Source: Saccharopolyspora elongata
GTDB taxonomy: Bacteria; Actinomycetota; Actinomycetes; Mycobacteriales; Pseudonocardiaceae
Reading direction: 5' to 3'
Assembly: GCF_004348985.1 (NCBI RefSeq)
Contig: NZ_SMKW01000009.1
Location: 89,276-153,275 of the forward strand
DNA length: 64,000 nucleotides
The position numbers and the translations under genes are program-made. Below the pieces are notes generated by a model, which did no database searches, was not told where the DNA came from, and saw only the letters and a program-made list of their open reading frames with translations. Below, piece after piece: positions 35,457 to 45,259 of the stretch; the stretch's first letter is position 1; every line of letters begins with the position of its first letter.

Positions 35457-37571
35457 ATGCCAGGTATGGGGGGACCGGCGCACGGGCAGCCGCGAGCGGA
35501 CGAGGTGGTCCGGCAGTGGGCCGCCAAGATCATCAACACCAGCTACGTCCCGATGGGCCGCCGCGATCTCGAAGCCTTCCTGGGCAAGTGCTTCGAGGAA
35601 CTGCTGGGCGCGCTCGACGGCGGCGGAGTGGAGGCCGCACGCGACGTCGGCGAGCGGCTCGTCGGCGCGCACCTCACCAACTCGATGGCCCTGGCGCGCA
35701 CGCTGCGGCACCTCGCCGCGGAGCTCCCGCAGTTCCGCGAGGCCGAGCAGGAGAGGCTGACCGCGGTGCTCGGCGAGCTGGCCGCCGGGTACGCCGGCGC
35801 GCTGCGGGAGCAGACGCTGTGTGAGCAGGAGGTGATCCAGCGCGCCGTCTCCGACGCCCGCGACGCGGCGGAGGAGGCGCTGCGCGCCAGCGAGGCGCGC
35901 TGGCGGGCGGTGTTCACGGCGTCGGCGCTGGGCATCGCGATCGTCACGCTGGACGGGGTGATCGAGGAGACGAACCCGGCGCTGACGCGGATCTTCCGGC
36001 GGCCGGCGGGTGAGCTCGTCGGCGGCTCGGTGTACGAGCTGGCCGACGAGGGCTGGCTGATCAAGCTCGCCGACACCGTCGCCGCGCTGGCCACGGGCGA
36101 CACCGACCAGGACTTCCTGGACATCCGCTTCACCGAGCCCAACGGCTCGCACGTGTGGACCCAGCTGTCCGGGTCGCTGGTCCGCGACGCCCGCGGCGAA
36201 CCGGACTACCTCGTGCTGCTCTACGAGGACATCACCGACCGGCACATGCTCCAGGAGCACTTCCGCCAGCAGGCCGTCCGGGACCCGCTGACCGGCCTGG
36301 GCAACCGCACCAAGCTGGAGTCGAGCCTGGCCGCCGCGCTGGAACCGAACCGCCCGGGCCGCCGGGTCGGGCTGTGCTACTTCGACCTGGACGGGTTCAA
36401 GGCGGTCAACGACAGCCTCGGCCACCCGATAGGCGACCGGCTGCTGCGGCAGGTCGCGCAGCGCCTCGAAGCGCTGGCAGCCGAGGCCGGTGCCGAAGCG
36501 GTGCGGATGGGCGGCGACGAGTTCGTGGTGCTGGTGCCCGACTCGTCCGGCGCCGGGCCGGTGATCGACCTGGTGGAACGCCTGCTGCGGGAGATCACCC
36601 GGCCGGTGCTGATCGGCGCGCACGAGCTCCGCGCTTCGGCCAGCGTCGGCGTCGTGGAGCGCGAGGTGGCCGGCACCGACGCCGAGGCGCTGCTGCGGGA
36701 CGCCGACATCACCCTCTACCGGGCCAAGAGCGACGGCCGCGCGCAGTGGGTGCTGTTCGACCCCGAGCGCAACGCCGAGGCGCGCGACCGGTTCAGGCTC
36801 TCGGCGGAGCTGCCCGCGGCCGTGGACCAGAACGAGCTGTTCGTCGAGTACGAGCCGATCGCGGACCTGGCCGGCGGCGCGCTGGCGGGCGCCGCCGCGG
36901 CCGTGCGCTGGGACCACGCGGAGTTCGGCGAGCTGGGCGAAGAGCAGTTCCTCGGGCTGGCCGAGGAGACCGGGCTGATCGTCCGGCTCGGCAGCTGGGC
37001 GCTGGAGCAGGTGTGCGAGCACGCGGCGCGCTGGGTGCGGCAGCTCGGCGCGGACGCGCCGGTGCCCACGGTGAACCTGTCGCTGCGGCACTGCCGCGAC
37101 CCCGAGCTCGTCGCCGACGTGCAGGAAATCCTGGGGCGCACCGGGCTGCCGCCGGGCGCGCTGGCGCTGGGGCTGCCGGAGTCGGCCCTGTTCGACCACC
37201 AGGACGACCCGGTCGACACGCTGGAGATCTTCGCCGACATGGGCATCAAGCTGGTGGTCTACGAGTTCGGCGACGACTACGCGCAGCTGGGCCGGCTGCG
37301 CGGCCTGCCGCTGGCCGGGGTGCGCATCGACGGGCCGCACCTGGCGAGCCTGGCCGATCCGGACGGCCCGGACCCGCTGGACCGGCACCTGGTCCTCGCC
37401 GCGGTCGGCGGCGCACAGCTGCTGGGGCTGCCGGCGCTCGCCACCGGCGTGCGCACCGAGCTGCAGGCCGACCGGCTGCGCGAGCTCGGCGTCAGCAAGG
37501 TCCAGGGCCCCTACGCGGGGGACCGCGCCTCGGCCCTGGAGATCGAGCAGTTCGTCGCGGCGAGGGGCTGA
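35457..37571 (+). CDS. diguanylate cyclase: helical N-terminus, PAS, GGDEF, degenerate EAL
   Basis: 704 residues, no membrane helix. Residues 1-140 are helical ([20 protein letters not shown]); a PAS domain spans 143-265; GGDEF about 270-430 with an intact MGGDEF at 351-356, so it should make c-di-GMP from GTP. The usual inhibitory RxxD site is absent (AGAE at that place). The EAL-like domain (about 455-704) has YEPI for [11 protein letters not shown] for the catalytic DDFG, and VRID for the Lys motif, so phosphodiesterase activity is unlikely. It may bind c-di-GMP or act as a regulatory module. Operon partner: DUF574 methyltransferase. Confidence 0.93.
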   Translation: MPGMGGPAHGQPRADEVVRQWAAKIINTSYVPMGRRDLEAFLGKCFEELLGALDGGGVEAARDVGERLVGAHLTNSMALARTLRHLAAELPQFREAEQERLTAVLGELAAGYAGALREQTLCEQEVIQRAVSDARDAAEEALRASEARWRAVFTASALGIAIVTLDGVIEETNPALTRIFRRPAGELVGGSVYELADEGWLIKLADTVAALATGDTDQDFLDIRFTEPNGSHVWTQLSGSLVRDARGEPDYLVLLYEDITDRHMLQEHFRQQAVRDPLTGLGNRTKLESSLAAALEPNRPGRRVGLCYFDLDGFKAVNDSLGHPIGDRLLRQVAQRLEALAAEAGAEAVRMGGDEFVVLVPDSSGAGPVIDLVERLLREITRPVLIGAHELRASASVGVVEREVAGTDAEALLRDADITLYRAKSDGRAQWVLFDPERNAEARDRFRLSAELPAAVDQNELFVEYEPIADLAGGALAGAAAAVRWDHAEFGELGEEQFLGLAEETGLIVRLGSWALEQVCEHAARWVRQLGADAPVPTVNLSLRHCRDPELVADVQEILGRTGLPPGALALGLPESALFDHQDDPVDTLEIFADMGIKLVVYEFGDDYAQLGRLRGLPLAGVRIDGPHLASLADPDGPDPLDRHLVLAAVGGAQLLGLPALATGVRTELQADRLRELGVSKVQGPYAGDRASALEIEQFVAARG

Positions 37572-37798
37572 ACGTCGCGGGCAGCCTGCCCGGCGCTCCG
37601 TTCCTTCCTCCGCCACGCGCGCAACTCGCACCGCCGCGGTTCTCAGAAGTCGTCTGCGCGGGCAGACGTGTGCCGGGGATCCCACCGCTACCTGCGCCGC
37701 TGCGGGGAGCGGCCGAAAACGGGTCGCGACTGGCCGATAGCATCGGTATCCGAAGAGTATCCGCGCCGGTCCAAGGCCGGCCCAGCCTAGGAGTGATC

Positions 37799-39853
37799 GT
37801 GTCCGTACAGCCTTCCCAAGCTCAACAAGCTCTCCGGGTGAAGGTTCCGGCGGGCACTACTGCGGGCGCGGCGGTCGCCGAGGCAGGGCTGCCGTCGAAG
37901 GGGCCGGACGCGATCGTGGTGGTCCGCGACGCCGAGGGCGACCTGCGCGACCTCGCGTGGGCGCCGGACGCCGACGTCGAGGTGGAGGCGGTCGCCGCCG
38001 ACACCGAGGACGGCCGCAGCGTCATCCGGCACTCCGCGGCGCACGTGCTGGCCCAGGCGGTGCAGAACCTCTTCTCCGACGCGAAGCTGGGCATCGGCCC
38101 GCCGGTCCGGGACGGCTTCTACTACGACTTCGACGTCGACCGTCCGTTCACCCCGGAAGACCTGCAGGCGCTGGAGAAGCGCATGAAGCAGATCATCAAG
38201 TCCGGGCAGAAGTTCTCCCGCCGCCGCCTGGAGTCGGTCGAGGCCGCCAAGGAGGAGCTGGCGAGCGAGCCGTACAAGCTGGAGCTGGTGGACATCAAGT
38301 CCGATGTGGACACCAGCGAGGTGATGGAGGTCGGCGGCGGCGAGCTGACCGTCTACGACAACATCGACCGGCACGGCGAGGTCGTCTGGGGCGACCTGTG
38401 CCGCGGCCCGCACGTGCCGCACACCCGGTTCATCCCGGCGTTCAAGCTGATGCGGGTGGCTGCCGCGTACTGGCGGGGCGACCAGAACAACCCGCAGCTG
38501 CAGCGGATCTACGGCACCGCCTGGGAGTCCAAGGAGAAGCTCGACGAGCACCTGGAGTGGCTGGCCGAGGCCGAGCGCCGCGACCACCGGCGGCTCGGCG
38601 CGGAGCTGGACCTGTTCTCCTTCCCGGACGAGATCGGCTCCGGGCTGCCGGTGTTCCACCCCAAGGGCGGCATCATCCGGCGCGAGCTGGAGGACTACTC
38701 GCGGAAGCGCCACGAGCAGGCCGACTACGAGTTCGTCTACAGCCCGCACATCACCAAGGACACGCTGTTCAAGACCTCCCGGCACCTGGAGTGGTACCGG
38801 GACGGCATGTTCCCGGCGATGCACCTCGACGAGGAGCGGGACGCCGACGGCGAGCTGCGCAAGCCCGGCGTCGACTACTACCTCAAGCCGATGAACTGCC
38901 CGTTCCACAACCTGATCTACCGCTCGCGCGGGCGTTCCTACCGGGAGCTGCCGCTGCGGCTGTTCGAGTTCGGCTCGGTCTACCGGTACGAGAAGTCCGG
39001 CGTGGTGCACGGGCTGACCCGGGTGCGCGGCATGACGCAGGACGACGCGCACATCTACTGCACCCCGGACCAGCTGCAGGACGAGCTGAAGTCGCTGCTG
39101 AACTTCGTGCTGGACCTGCTGCGCGACTACGGCCTGGAGGACTTCTACCTCGAGCTGTCGACCCGTAACGAGGAGAAGTACGTCGGCAGCGACGAGAGCT
39201 GGGCGGTGGCCACCGAGGCGCTGCGCACGGCCGCTGAGGACTCCGGGCTGGAACTGGTGCCCGACCCGGGCGGCGCGGCCTTCTACGGCCCGAAGATCTC
39301 CGTGCAGACCAAGGACGCGCTGGGCCGCAGCTGGCAGATGTCGACCATCCAGGTCGACTACCACCTGCCGGAGCTGTTCAACCTGGAGTACACCGCGCCG
39401 GACGGCAGCAAGCAGCGGCCGGTCAAGATCCACCGGGCGCTGTTCGGCTCGATCGAGCGGTTCTTCGGCGTGCTGACCGAGCACTACGCGGGCGCCTTCC
39501 CGGCCTGGCTGGCGCCGCAGCAGGTGGTCGGCATCCCGATCGCCGACGAGCACGTCGAGCACCTGCAGCGGGTGGCGAAGACATTGCGCGCCAAGGGAAT
39601 CCGCATCGACGTCGACACCAGCGACGACCGCATGCAGAAGAAGATCCGCACCCACACCACGCAGAAGGTGCCGTTCCTGCTGCTGGCCGGCGGCAAGGAC
39701 GTGGAGGCCGACGCGGTGTCGTTCCGGTTCCGCGACGGCAGCCAGATCAACGGCGTGCCGGTGGACGCCGCGGTGGCCGCGCTGGAGGACTGGATCGGGC
39801 GCCGCGAGAACGCCTCGCCGACCGCGGAGAACTTCCAGGCGGAGCGGGCGTGA
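37799..39853 (+). CDS. thrS: threonyl-tRNA synthetase
   Basis: Charges tRNA-Thr in the cytosol. 684 residues, normal length. An N-terminal TGS domain (from [20 protein letters not shown]), an editing domain ([16 protein letters not shown], a His-rich site), then the class II core with catalytic zinc ligands Cys in [12 protein letters not shown], His in the segment starting [13 protein letters not shown], and His in [16 protein letters not shown], and an anticodon-binding domain at the end. GTG start at 37799 with AGGAG upstream. The 227-base leader (37572-37798) shows no T-box that I can recognise. The HIT gene overlaps the stop. Confidence 0.98.
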   Translation: MSVQPSQAQQALRVKVPAGTTAGAAVAEAGLPSKGPDAIVVVRDAEGDLRDLAWAPDADVEVEAVAADTEDGRSVIRHSAAHVLAQAVQNLFSDAKLGIGPPVRDGFYYDFDVDRPFTPEDLQALEKRMKQIIKSGQKFSRRRLESVEAAKEELASEPYKLELVDIKSDVDTSEVMEVGGGELTVYDNIDRHGEVVWGDLCRGPHVPHTRFIPAFKLMRVAAAYWRGDQNNPQLQRIYGTAWESKEKLDEHLEWLAEAERRDHRRLGAELDLFSFPDEIGSGLPVFHPKGGIIRRELEDYSRKRHEQADYEFVYSPHITKDTLFKTSRHLEWYRDGMFPAMHLDEERDADGELRKPGVDYYLKPMNCPFHNLIYRSRGRSYRELPLRLFEFGSVYRYEKSGVVHGLTRVRGMTQDDAHIYCTPDQLQDELKSLLNFVLDLLRDYGLEDFYLELSTRNEEKYVGSDESWAVATEALRTAAEDSGLELVPDPGGAAFYGPKISVQTKDALGRSWQMSTIQVDYHLPELFNLEYTAPDGSKQRPVKIHRALFGSIERFFGVLTEHYAGAFPAWLAPQQVVGIPIADEHVEHLQRVAKTLRAKGIRIDVDTSDDRMQKKIRTHTTQKVPFLLLAGGKDVEADAVSFRFRDGSQINGVPVDAAVAALEDWIGRRENASPTAENFQAERA

Positions 39854-40425
39854 GCGGAGTTCGCGGCCCGGAGGGCGTGGAGCTGACCGAGCAGTCGGGA
39901 GTCGGGGTGCCGGACGCGTTGCAGCGGCTGTGGACCCCGCACCGGATGGCCTACATCCAGGGCGAGAACAAGCCGGAAGGCGACGACAGCGACGGCTGCC
40001 CGTTCTGCCGGCTGCTCGACTCGGGGCAGCCGGACGACGAGACGCTGATCGTCGCGCGCGACGAGCTGGTCTTCGCGATCCTCAACCTGTACCCGTACAA
40101 CCCGGGGCACCTGATGGTGCTGCCGTACCGGCACGTGGCCGACTACACCGAGCTCAGCGCGGCGGAGACGGTGGCGGTCGCGGAGTACACGCAGCGGGCG
40201 ATGCGGGTGATCCGGCGGGTTTCCGCGCCGCACGGGTTCAACATCGGGCTCAACCAGGGGCCGGTGGCGGGGGCGGGCATCGCGGGGCACCTGCACCAGC
40301 ACGTGGTGCCCCGCTGGGGCGGCGACTCGAACTTCATGCCGGTCATCGGCCACACGAAGGTGCTGCCGCAGCTGCTCGGCGAGACCCGCGGGCTGCTGGC
40401 CACCGCTTGGTCCGAAGTGAACTGA
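39850..40425 (+). CDS. HIT-family nucleotide hydrolase/phosphorylase (Ap4A phosphorylase type)
   Basis: 191 residues. [15 protein letters not shown] is a zinc-binding start; [20 protein letters not shown] contains the HIT triad H-x-H-x-H. It matches mycobacterial Rv2613c, an Ap4A phosphorylase encoded next to thrS and pgsA. It probably removes Ap4A, a side product of aminoacyl-tRNA synthetases, which fits its GTGA overlap with thrS. Confidence 0.92.
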   Translation: MSGVRGPEGVELTEQSGVGVPDALQRLWTPHRMAYIQGENKPEGDDSDGCPFCRLLDSGQPDDETLIVARDELVFAILNLYPYNPGHLMVLPYRHVADYTELSAAETVAVAEYTQRAMRVIRRVSAPHGFNIGLNQGPVAGAGIAGHLHQHVVPRWGGDSNFMPVIGHTKVLPQLLGETRGLLATAWSEVN

Positions 40426-40432
40426 GCCGGTT

Positions 40433-40508
40433 CCCGATTTTGCCTAAAATCGGGTGCTTCGCGCACGCGGGTGCCGGGAGAAGTGCTCCCGATTTTGCCT
40501 AAAATCGG
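40433..40508 (+). terminator. two identical tandem hairpins after the HIT gene
   Basis: CCCGATTTT-GCCT-AAAATCGGG at 40433-40454 is a 9-bp stem. The same hairpin, with an 8-bp stem, recurs at 40489-40508, 55 bases on. Both end in AT-rich arms, so each can act as a terminator in either direction. The piece between contains GC-rich short dyads. A strong terminator for the convergent yceI gene follows. Confidence 0.65.
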
Positions 40509-40515
40509 ACGAGAA

Positions 40516-40548
40516 CGAGGGCCCGGGGACGTGTTCCCCGGGCCCTCG
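40516..40548 (-). terminator. terminator hairpin of the YceI gene
   Basis: CGAGGGCCCGGGGA and its exact complement, a 14-bp perfect stem on a CGTGT loop, 20 bases downstream of the yceI stop on the minus strand. Together with the tandem hairpins it separates the convergent thrS-HIT and yceI units. Confidence 0.8.
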
Positions 40549-40568
40549 TCGTGGTCTTGCGGGCCGGC

Positions 40569-41096
40569 TCAGCCGCGGAGCTTGGCCTCGATGTCGAGCG
40601 TGATGGTGATCTTCTCGCCGACCATCGCGCCGCCGGCCGGGCCGACGCCGAAGTCGGTGCGGTTGAGGACCACCTTGGCCGACAGGCCCAGCAGGCCGTC
40701 CTCGGTGAAGCCGCCCAGCTCGGTCTCCAGCGACACGGGCTTGGTGACCCCGTGCAGGGTGAACTCGCCGTCGATAACGAAGTCCTCGCCGTCCTGGCGG
40801 ACGCCGGTGGAGCGGAAGGTCGCGGTGGGGAACTGCTCCACGTCGAGGAAGTCGGCGTTGCGCACGTGCGCGTCGCGGTCGGCGTTGCCGGTGTCGATCG
40901 ACGCGGCGTCGATGGTGGCGGTGACGGTCGACTTCAGCGGGTCGGCCGCGGTGACGATCTCGCCCTGGAACGCGCCGAACCGGCCACGGGACTTGCCGAC
41001 GCCCATGTGCCGCACGGTGAACTGGATGTCCGAGTGCACGGTGTCGATGTCCCAGGTGCCCGCGACGTAGCCGGGGATCTGCGCGGTTGCGGTCAT
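40569..41096 (-). CDS. YceI-family lipid-binding-like protein
   Basis: 175 residues of the lipocalin-like YceI beta-barrel. YVAGTWDIDTVHSDIQFTVR then HMGVGKSRGRFGAFQGEIV at the start, DFLDVEQFPTATFRSTGV, and GEFTLHGVTKPVSLETEL are diagnostic. The family binds isoprenoid-like lipids. No signal peptide, so probably cytosolic as in other actinobacteria. ATG with GGAGG upstream. It is an insertion, on the opposite strand, into the otherwise conserved thrS-HIT-pgsA order. Confidence 0.93.
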   Translation of the reverse strand: MTATAQIPGYVAGTWDIDTVHSDIQFTVRHMGVGKSRGRFGAFQGEIVTAADPLKSTVTATIDAASIDTGNADRDAHVRNADFLDVEQFPTATFRSTGVRQDGEDFVIDGEFTLHGVTKPVSLETELGGFTEDGLLGLSAKVVLNRTDFGVGPAGGAMVGEKITITLDIEAKLRG

Positions 41097-41142
41097 GCTG
41101 CCTCCAGGGGGAACGAAGTGGAAATCTCGCCCGAAGAACAAG

Positions 41143-41156
41143 ATTGAAAGTTCAAT
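41143..41156. promoter_or_regulatory. ATTGAA-AG-TTCAAT inverted repeat upstream of yceI
   Basis: Perfect 6-bp arms with a two-base centre, 47 bases upstream of the yceI ATG. TTGAA-n2-TTCAA is the kind of short AT-rich dyad bound by MarR-type repressors, which often control yceI genes. No regulator is next to it. Site call by symmetry and position. Confidence 0.45.
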
Positions 41157-41279
41157 TATTCCGCCTGTGTTCGCAGTCACGGCACCCGGCTGTTCGCGCA
41201 CATCTTCCGTGCGATTGATCAGCTGCGGCTAATCTGCAGGAGACGACACTCGGTGCACAGGCGGCTGACACTTCACGCA

Positions 41280-41885
41280 ATGCTCAACATCTTCGCGCGG
41301 GCTTCCATTTCGCGACTGACCGACCCGATCGGCGCGGGGTTGGTCCGCCTCGGGCTGTCGCCGAACGCGGTCACGGTGACCGGCACGGTCGCCAGCGCCG
41401 GGGCGGCGATGTGGTTCTTCCCGCGCGGCCAGCTGTTCGTGGGCACCGTGGTGGTCGCGGTGTTCCTGCTCTTCGACATCCTCGACGGCGCGATGGCGCG
41501 GGCCGGCGGCAAGGCGACGCGGTTCGGCGGCGTGCTGGACGCGAGCTGCGACCGGCTGGTCGACGGCGCGTTGTTCGGCGCGCTGGTGTGGTGGGCGCTG
41601 GTCGTCGACGTGAACCACCTGCGCGGCCTGGCGCTGCTGATCTGCCTGGTGAGCGCCCAGGTGATCTCCTACGTGAAGGCGCGCGCGGAGGCCAACGGCC
41701 TCAGCGCCGACGGCGGCCTCGCGGAGCGGGCCGAGCGGTTCCTCGTCGTCCTGGTCGGCACCGGCCTGCACGGCCTGGGCGTGCCGTACGTGCTGGACGT
41801 CGCCGTCTGGCTGCTCGTGGCCCTGTCGCTGGTCACGATCGGCCAACGGCTGATCGCGGTGCACACCTCCTACCGCGACCGCTGA
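41280..41885 (+). CDS. pgsA: phosphatidylinositol phosphate synthase (CDP-alcohol phosphatidyltransferase)
   Basis: 201 residues, about six membrane helices. The CDP-alcohol signature DILDGAMARAGGKATRFGGV continues into LDASCDR, giving D-x2-DG-x2-AR-x8-G-x3-D-x3-D. Strong likeness to mycobacterial PgsA1 (LICLVSAQVISYVKARAEAN). It joins inositol-1-phosphate to CDP-diacylglycerol, feeding phosphatidylinositol mannoside synthesis. ATG at 41280 is preferred over a GTG nine codons upstream. The acyltransferase and pimA genes that usually follow in mycobacteria are not here. Confidence 0.94.
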   Translation: MLNIFARASISRLTDPIGAGLVRLGLSPNAVTVTGTVASAGAAMWFFPRGQLFVGTVVVAVFLLFDILDGAMARAGGKATRFGGVLDASCDRLVDGALFGALVWWALVVDVNHLRGLALLICLVSAQVISYVKARAEANGLSADGGLAERAERFLVVLVGTGLHGLGVPYVLDVAVWLLVALSLVTIGQRLIAVHTSYRDR

Positions 41886-41910
41886 CGCGGCCCCGACGTC
41901 GGCTCACCCC

Positions 41911-41954
41911 GCGATTCCAATGGAAGTCGAAGGTCCGATTTCCACTGAAATCGC
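41911..41954. repeat. dispersed palindromic element, inverted copy
   Basis: Arms GCGATTCCAATGGAAGTCG (41911-41929) and 41936-41954 with loop AAGGTC, which is the complement of the GACCTT loop in the copy at 16893. Three mismatches in 19 pairs; on the minus strand two become G-U pairs. Lies between convergent pgsA and the EF-G-like gene, where a two-way terminator would be expected. Confidence 0.75.
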
Positions 41955-41971
41955 GGGACCGGGCGCCCTGG

Positions 41972-44086
41972 TCACTTCTGCGGGACGAGGGACTCCGGCA
42001 TCGGCTCGTAGCTCTCGAACTGCCGCGTGAAGGTCGCGCTGCCGGAGCTCAGCGACCGCACGTTCACCGTGTAGCGCACGAGCTCGCTCGCGGGCACGTG
42101 CGCGCGCACCACGGTCCACCCGCTGTCCTCCGGCTCCGTGCCGACGACCTTGCCGCGCCGGCTGGACAGGTCGCCCAGCACTGCGCCGAGGTGCTCGTCG
42201 GGAATGCGGACCGCGACCTCGTCGACCGGCTCCAGCGTGACCAGCCCCGCCTGCTCGGCGGCGGCCTTGAGCGCCAGCGCGCCCGCCGCCTGGAACGCCG
42301 CGTCGGAGGAGTCGACGCTGTGCGCCTTGCCGTCCACCAGCGTGACCCGCACGTCCACCAGCGGGGCACCCTCGTTGATGCCCTTCTCGATCTGCGCCCG
42401 CACGCCCTTCTCCACGCTCGGGATGAACTGCCGCGGCACCGCGCCGCCGACCACGCGCTCGGTGAACTCGATGCCGGAACCGCGCGGCAGCGGCTCCACC
42501 TCGATGTCGCACACCGCGTACTGGCCGTGCCCGCCGGACTGCTTGACGTGCCGCCCGTGGCCCTTGGCGGGCTGGGCGAAGGTCTGCCGCAAGGGCACCC
42601 GCACCGGCACCGTGTCGACCTCGGCGCCGCCCTCGCGCAGGCGTTGCAGCACTACCTCCGCGTGCGCCTCGCCCATGCACCACAGCACCAGCTGGTGCGT
42701 CTCGCTGTCGCGTTCCAGCCGCAGGCTCGGGTCGGCGGCGATCAGCCGGTTGAGGTTGCGCGCCAGCGCGTCCTCGTCGCTGCGGGTGTGCGCGGTGACC
42801 GCGATCGGCAGCAGCGGTTCCGGCATCGGCCACGGCTTGAGCAGCAGCGGGTCGGACGGATCGGACAGCGTGTCGCCGGTCTCGGCCGAGCCGATCTTGG
42901 TCAGCGCGCACAGGTCGCCCGCGATGCAGTGCGACACCTCGCGCAGGTTCACGCCCAGCGGCGAGTAGAGGTGCGCCACCCGTTCGTCCTCGTCGTGGTC
43001 CGGGTGCCCGCGCGCCGCCATCCCGTGCCCGGAGACGTGCACCGGGCGCTCCGGGCGCATCGTGCCGGAGAACACCCGAGCCAGCGACACGCGGCCCACG
43101 TACGAGTCCACCGAGGTGTGCACCACTTCGGCCGCCAGCGGCCCCGCCGGGTCCGGGGTGAGCGTGTGCGGATCGCGGCCCTGCGGGTCGGTGAACTCCG
43201 GCAGCGGGTGCTCCAGCGGCGACGGGAAGCCGCGCCGGATGCCTTCGAGCACCTCGTGGATGCCGACCCCGGTCAGTGCGCACACCGGCAGCACCGGGTG
43301 CAGGCCGCCCTTCGCCACGGCCTTCTCCAGGTCGGCGATCAGCGTGTCCTCGTCGATCTGCTCGCCGTTGAGGTACCGGTCCATCAGCGACTCGTCCTCG
43401 CTCTCGGCGATGATCGCCTCGATGAGCTCGCCGCGCGGCCGGTCGATCTGCTCGCGCAGCCGCTCGTCGGCCGAGACGGTGCCGCCGAGCTCGTAGATCT
43501 GCTCGGTGAGCAGGCCGATCAGGCCGAAGAACTCGCCGTCGGAGTCGAAGTGCGGCAGGTACAGCGGCAGCACGCCGGAGCCGAACGCGTCCTGGCAGCT
43601 CAGCAGCGCGGTGTCGAAGTCGGCGCGCGGCTGGTCCAGCCGGGCGATGAGCACGGCTCGCGGCATGCCGACCGCGGCGCACTCCTGCCAGATTGCGCGG
43701 GTCGCGGCATCGACGCCTTCGGTCGCCGAGACGACGAACAGGGCGGCGTCCGCCGCGCGCAGCCCGGCGCGCAGTTCGCCGACGAAGTCCGCGTAGCCGG
43801 GCGTGTCGATCAGGTTGATCTTGATGTCGCCGTGGTTCATCGGCGCGATGGCCAGGCCGATGGACCGCTGCTGCTCGATCGAGGCGGGCTCGTGGTCGCA
43901 CACCGTGGTGCCCTCGGTGACCGTGCCCGATCTGGGAATCGTCGAGGTGGCGGCCAGCATAGTCTCGGCGAGCGTGGTCTTGCCGGCGGCCGACGGGCCG
44001 ACCAGCACTACGTTGCGGATCTTCGCGGGATCTGAGGGGGCCGGTATCGCCGGCCCTCCTACTGTGCCGCTTTGCTTCGTGCCCAT
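41972..44086 (-). CDS. EF-G-like translational GTPase (elongation factor G-like protein)
   Basis: 704 residues with the EF-G domain order I-V. The P-loop is GPSAAGKTT (30-38), switch II DTPGYADF. The guanine-specificity motif NKxD is replaced by ARLDQPRAD. The later domains carry HVKQSGGHGQYAVCDIEVEP and VVGGAVPRQFIPSVEKGVRA as in EF-G. This is the FusA2-type paralogue of actinobacteria, not the main EF-G. A role in ribosome rescue, recycling or stress is suspected but not established. ATG with GGGAG upstream. It occupies the place of pimA-region genes between pgsA and pdxS. Confidence 0.9.
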   Translation of the reverse strand: MGTKQSGTVGGPAIPAPSDPAKIRNVVLVGPSAAGKTTLAETMLAATSTIPRSGTVTEGTTVCDHEPASIEQQRSIGLAIAPMNHGDIKINLIDTPGYADFVGELRAGLRAADAALFVVSATEGVDAATRAIWQECAAVGMPRAVLIARLDQPRADFDTALLSCQDAFGSGVLPLYLPHFDSDGEFFGLIGLLTEQIYELGGTVSADERLREQIDRPRGELIEAIIAESEDESLMDRYLNGEQIDEDTLIADLEKAVAKGGLHPVLPVCALTGVGIHEVLEGIRRGFPSPLEHPLPEFTDPQGRDPHTLTPDPAGPLAAEVVHTSVDSYVGRVSLARVFSGTMRPERPVHVSGHGMAARGHPDHDEDERVAHLYSPLGVNLREVSHCIAGDLCALTKIGSAETGDTLSDPSDPLLLKPWPMPEPLLPIAVTAHTRSDEDALARNLNRLIAADPSLRLERDSETHQLVLWCMGEAHAEVVLQRLREGGAEVDTVPVRVPLRQTFAQPAKGHGRHVKQSGGHGQYAVCDIEVEPLPRGSGIEFTERVVGGAVPRQFIPSVEKGVRAQIEKGINEGAPLVDVRVTLVDGKAHSVDSSDAAFQAAGALALKAAAEQAGLVTLEPVDEVAVRIPDEHLGAVLGDLSSRRGKVVGTEPEDSGWTVVRAHVPASELVRYTVNVRSLSSGSATFTRQFESYEPMPESLVPQK

Positions 44087-44198
44087 GAGTACTCCCTGCG
44101 AGCTTCCCGGCGACCGACTGTGTCTCCGATCACACACCCCGTGTTCGGGTCGTGCAAGGCCGGTGGTCACCTGACGTGGGAGTGATGTCGCCGCCGGG

Positions 44199-44246
44199 CA
44201 AGTGGACTACCGGAAATCGCGGTTAGTGGACCGTGGAAATGGTCCA
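44199..44246 (+). promoter_or_regulatory. PdxR-like sites upstream of pdxS
   Basis: CAAGTGGACTA at 44199-44209 fits the actinobacterial PdxR consensus (AAAGTGGWCTA, known from Corynebacterium) in 10 of 11 positions. A second TTAGTGGACC lies at 44223-44232, and its TGGACC forms a dyad with GGTCCA at 44241-44246. The gene starts at 44297, so the sites sit where a MocR-type PdxR would control PLP synthesis. The regulator gene is not in this window. Confidence 0.45.
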
Positions 44247-44296
44247 GTTCGGGAATAGCCTGGTCGCGGCAGAGCAGGACGACAGGAAGGCCGAAG

Positions 44297-45214
44297 GTGA
44301 CTACCGTCGACGCCAAGGACACCGCCAACAACGCCCGGACCGGCACTGACGGGGTCAAGCGCGGCATGGCAGAAATGCTCAAGGGCGGCGTGATCATGGA
44401 CGTGGTGACGCCCGAGCAGGCCAAGATCGCCGAGGCCGCCGGTGCGGTCGCGGTCATGGCGCTGGAGCGGGTGCCCGCCGACATCCGCGTCCAGGGCGGC
44501 GTGGCCCGGATGTCCGACCCGGACATGATCGAGGGCATCATCGACGCCGTCTCCATCCCGGTGATGGCCAAGGCGCGCATCGGCCACTTCGTCGAGGCGC
44601 AGGTCCTGCAGTCGCTGGGCGTGGACTACATCGACGAATCCGAGGTGCTCACCCCGGCCGACGAGGTCAACCACATCGACAAGTGGGCCTACACCGTGCC
44701 GTTCGTGTGCGGCGCGACCAACCTCGGCGAGGCGCTGCGGCGGATCTCCGAGGGCGCGGCGATGATCCGCTCCAAGGGCGAGGCCGGCACCGGCAACGTC
44801 GTGGAGGCGACCCGCCACATGCGGCAGATCCGCGCCGACATCCGGCGGCTTTCGGTGCTCGGCGAGGACGAGCTCTACGTCGCGGCGAAGGAGCTGCGCG
44901 CCCCGGTGCAGCTGGTCCAGGAGATCGCCAGGACCGGGAAGCTGCCGGTCGTGCTGTTCACCGCGGGCGGCATCGCGACCCCGGCGGACGCGGCGATGAT
45001 GCGCCAGCTGGGCGCGGAGGGCGTTTTCGTCGGCTCGGGCATCTTCAAGTCCGGCGACCCGGCGAAGCGCGCCGAGGCGATCGTCAAGGCGACGACGTTC
45101 TACGACGACCCGGACGTGATCGCGAAGGTCTCCCGCGGCCTCGGCGAGGCGATGGTCGGCATCAACCTCGACGACCTCACCGAGCAGCAGCGCTACGCCC
45201 AGCGCGGCTGGTGA
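44297..45214 (+). CDS. pdxS: pyridoxal 5-phosphate synthase, lyase subunit PdxS
   Basis: 305 residues, very conserved. Builds PLP from ribose 5-phosphate, glyceraldehyde 3-phosphate and ammonia supplied by Pdx[21 protein letters not shown] and [20 protein letters not shown] carry active-site residues, [20 protein letters not shown] contains a catalytic Lys, and [16 protein letters not shown] the phosphate loop. GTG start. Unusually, pdxT is not adjacent: an XRE-cupin gene and azlCD lie between. Confidence 0.98.
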   Translation: MTTVDAKDTANNARTGTDGVKRGMAEMLKGGVIMDVVTPEQAKIAEAAGAVAVMALERVPADIRVQGGVARMSDPDMIEGIIDAVSIPVMAKARIGHFVEAQVLQSLGVDYIDESEVLTPADEVNHIDKWAYTVPFVCGATNLGEALRRISEGAAMIRSKGEAGTGNVVEATRHMRQIRADIRRLSVLGEDELYVAAKELRAPVQLVQEIARTGKLPVVLFTAGGIATPADAAMMRQLGAEGVFVGSGIFKSGDPAKRAEAIVKATTFYDDPDVIAKVSRGLGEAMVGINLDDLTEQQRYAQRGW

Positions 45215-45221
45215 CCCCGAC

Positions 45222-45256
45222 GCGGCCGGGGTGCCTCCGGGCGACGCCCCGGCCGC
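45222..45256. terminator. bidirectional terminator between pdxS and the cupin regulator
   Basis: GCGGCCGGGG (45222-45231) and CCCCGGCCGC (45247-45256), a perfect 10-bp stem on a 15-base loop, in the 45-bp space between two convergent stops. Confidence 0.7.
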
Positions 45257-45259
45257 GCG

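Noticed and set aside
37572..37798. Possible T-box leader before thrS
   Set aside because: No recognisable T-box sequence or specifier stem in the 227 bases; actinobacterial thrS genes usually lack one.
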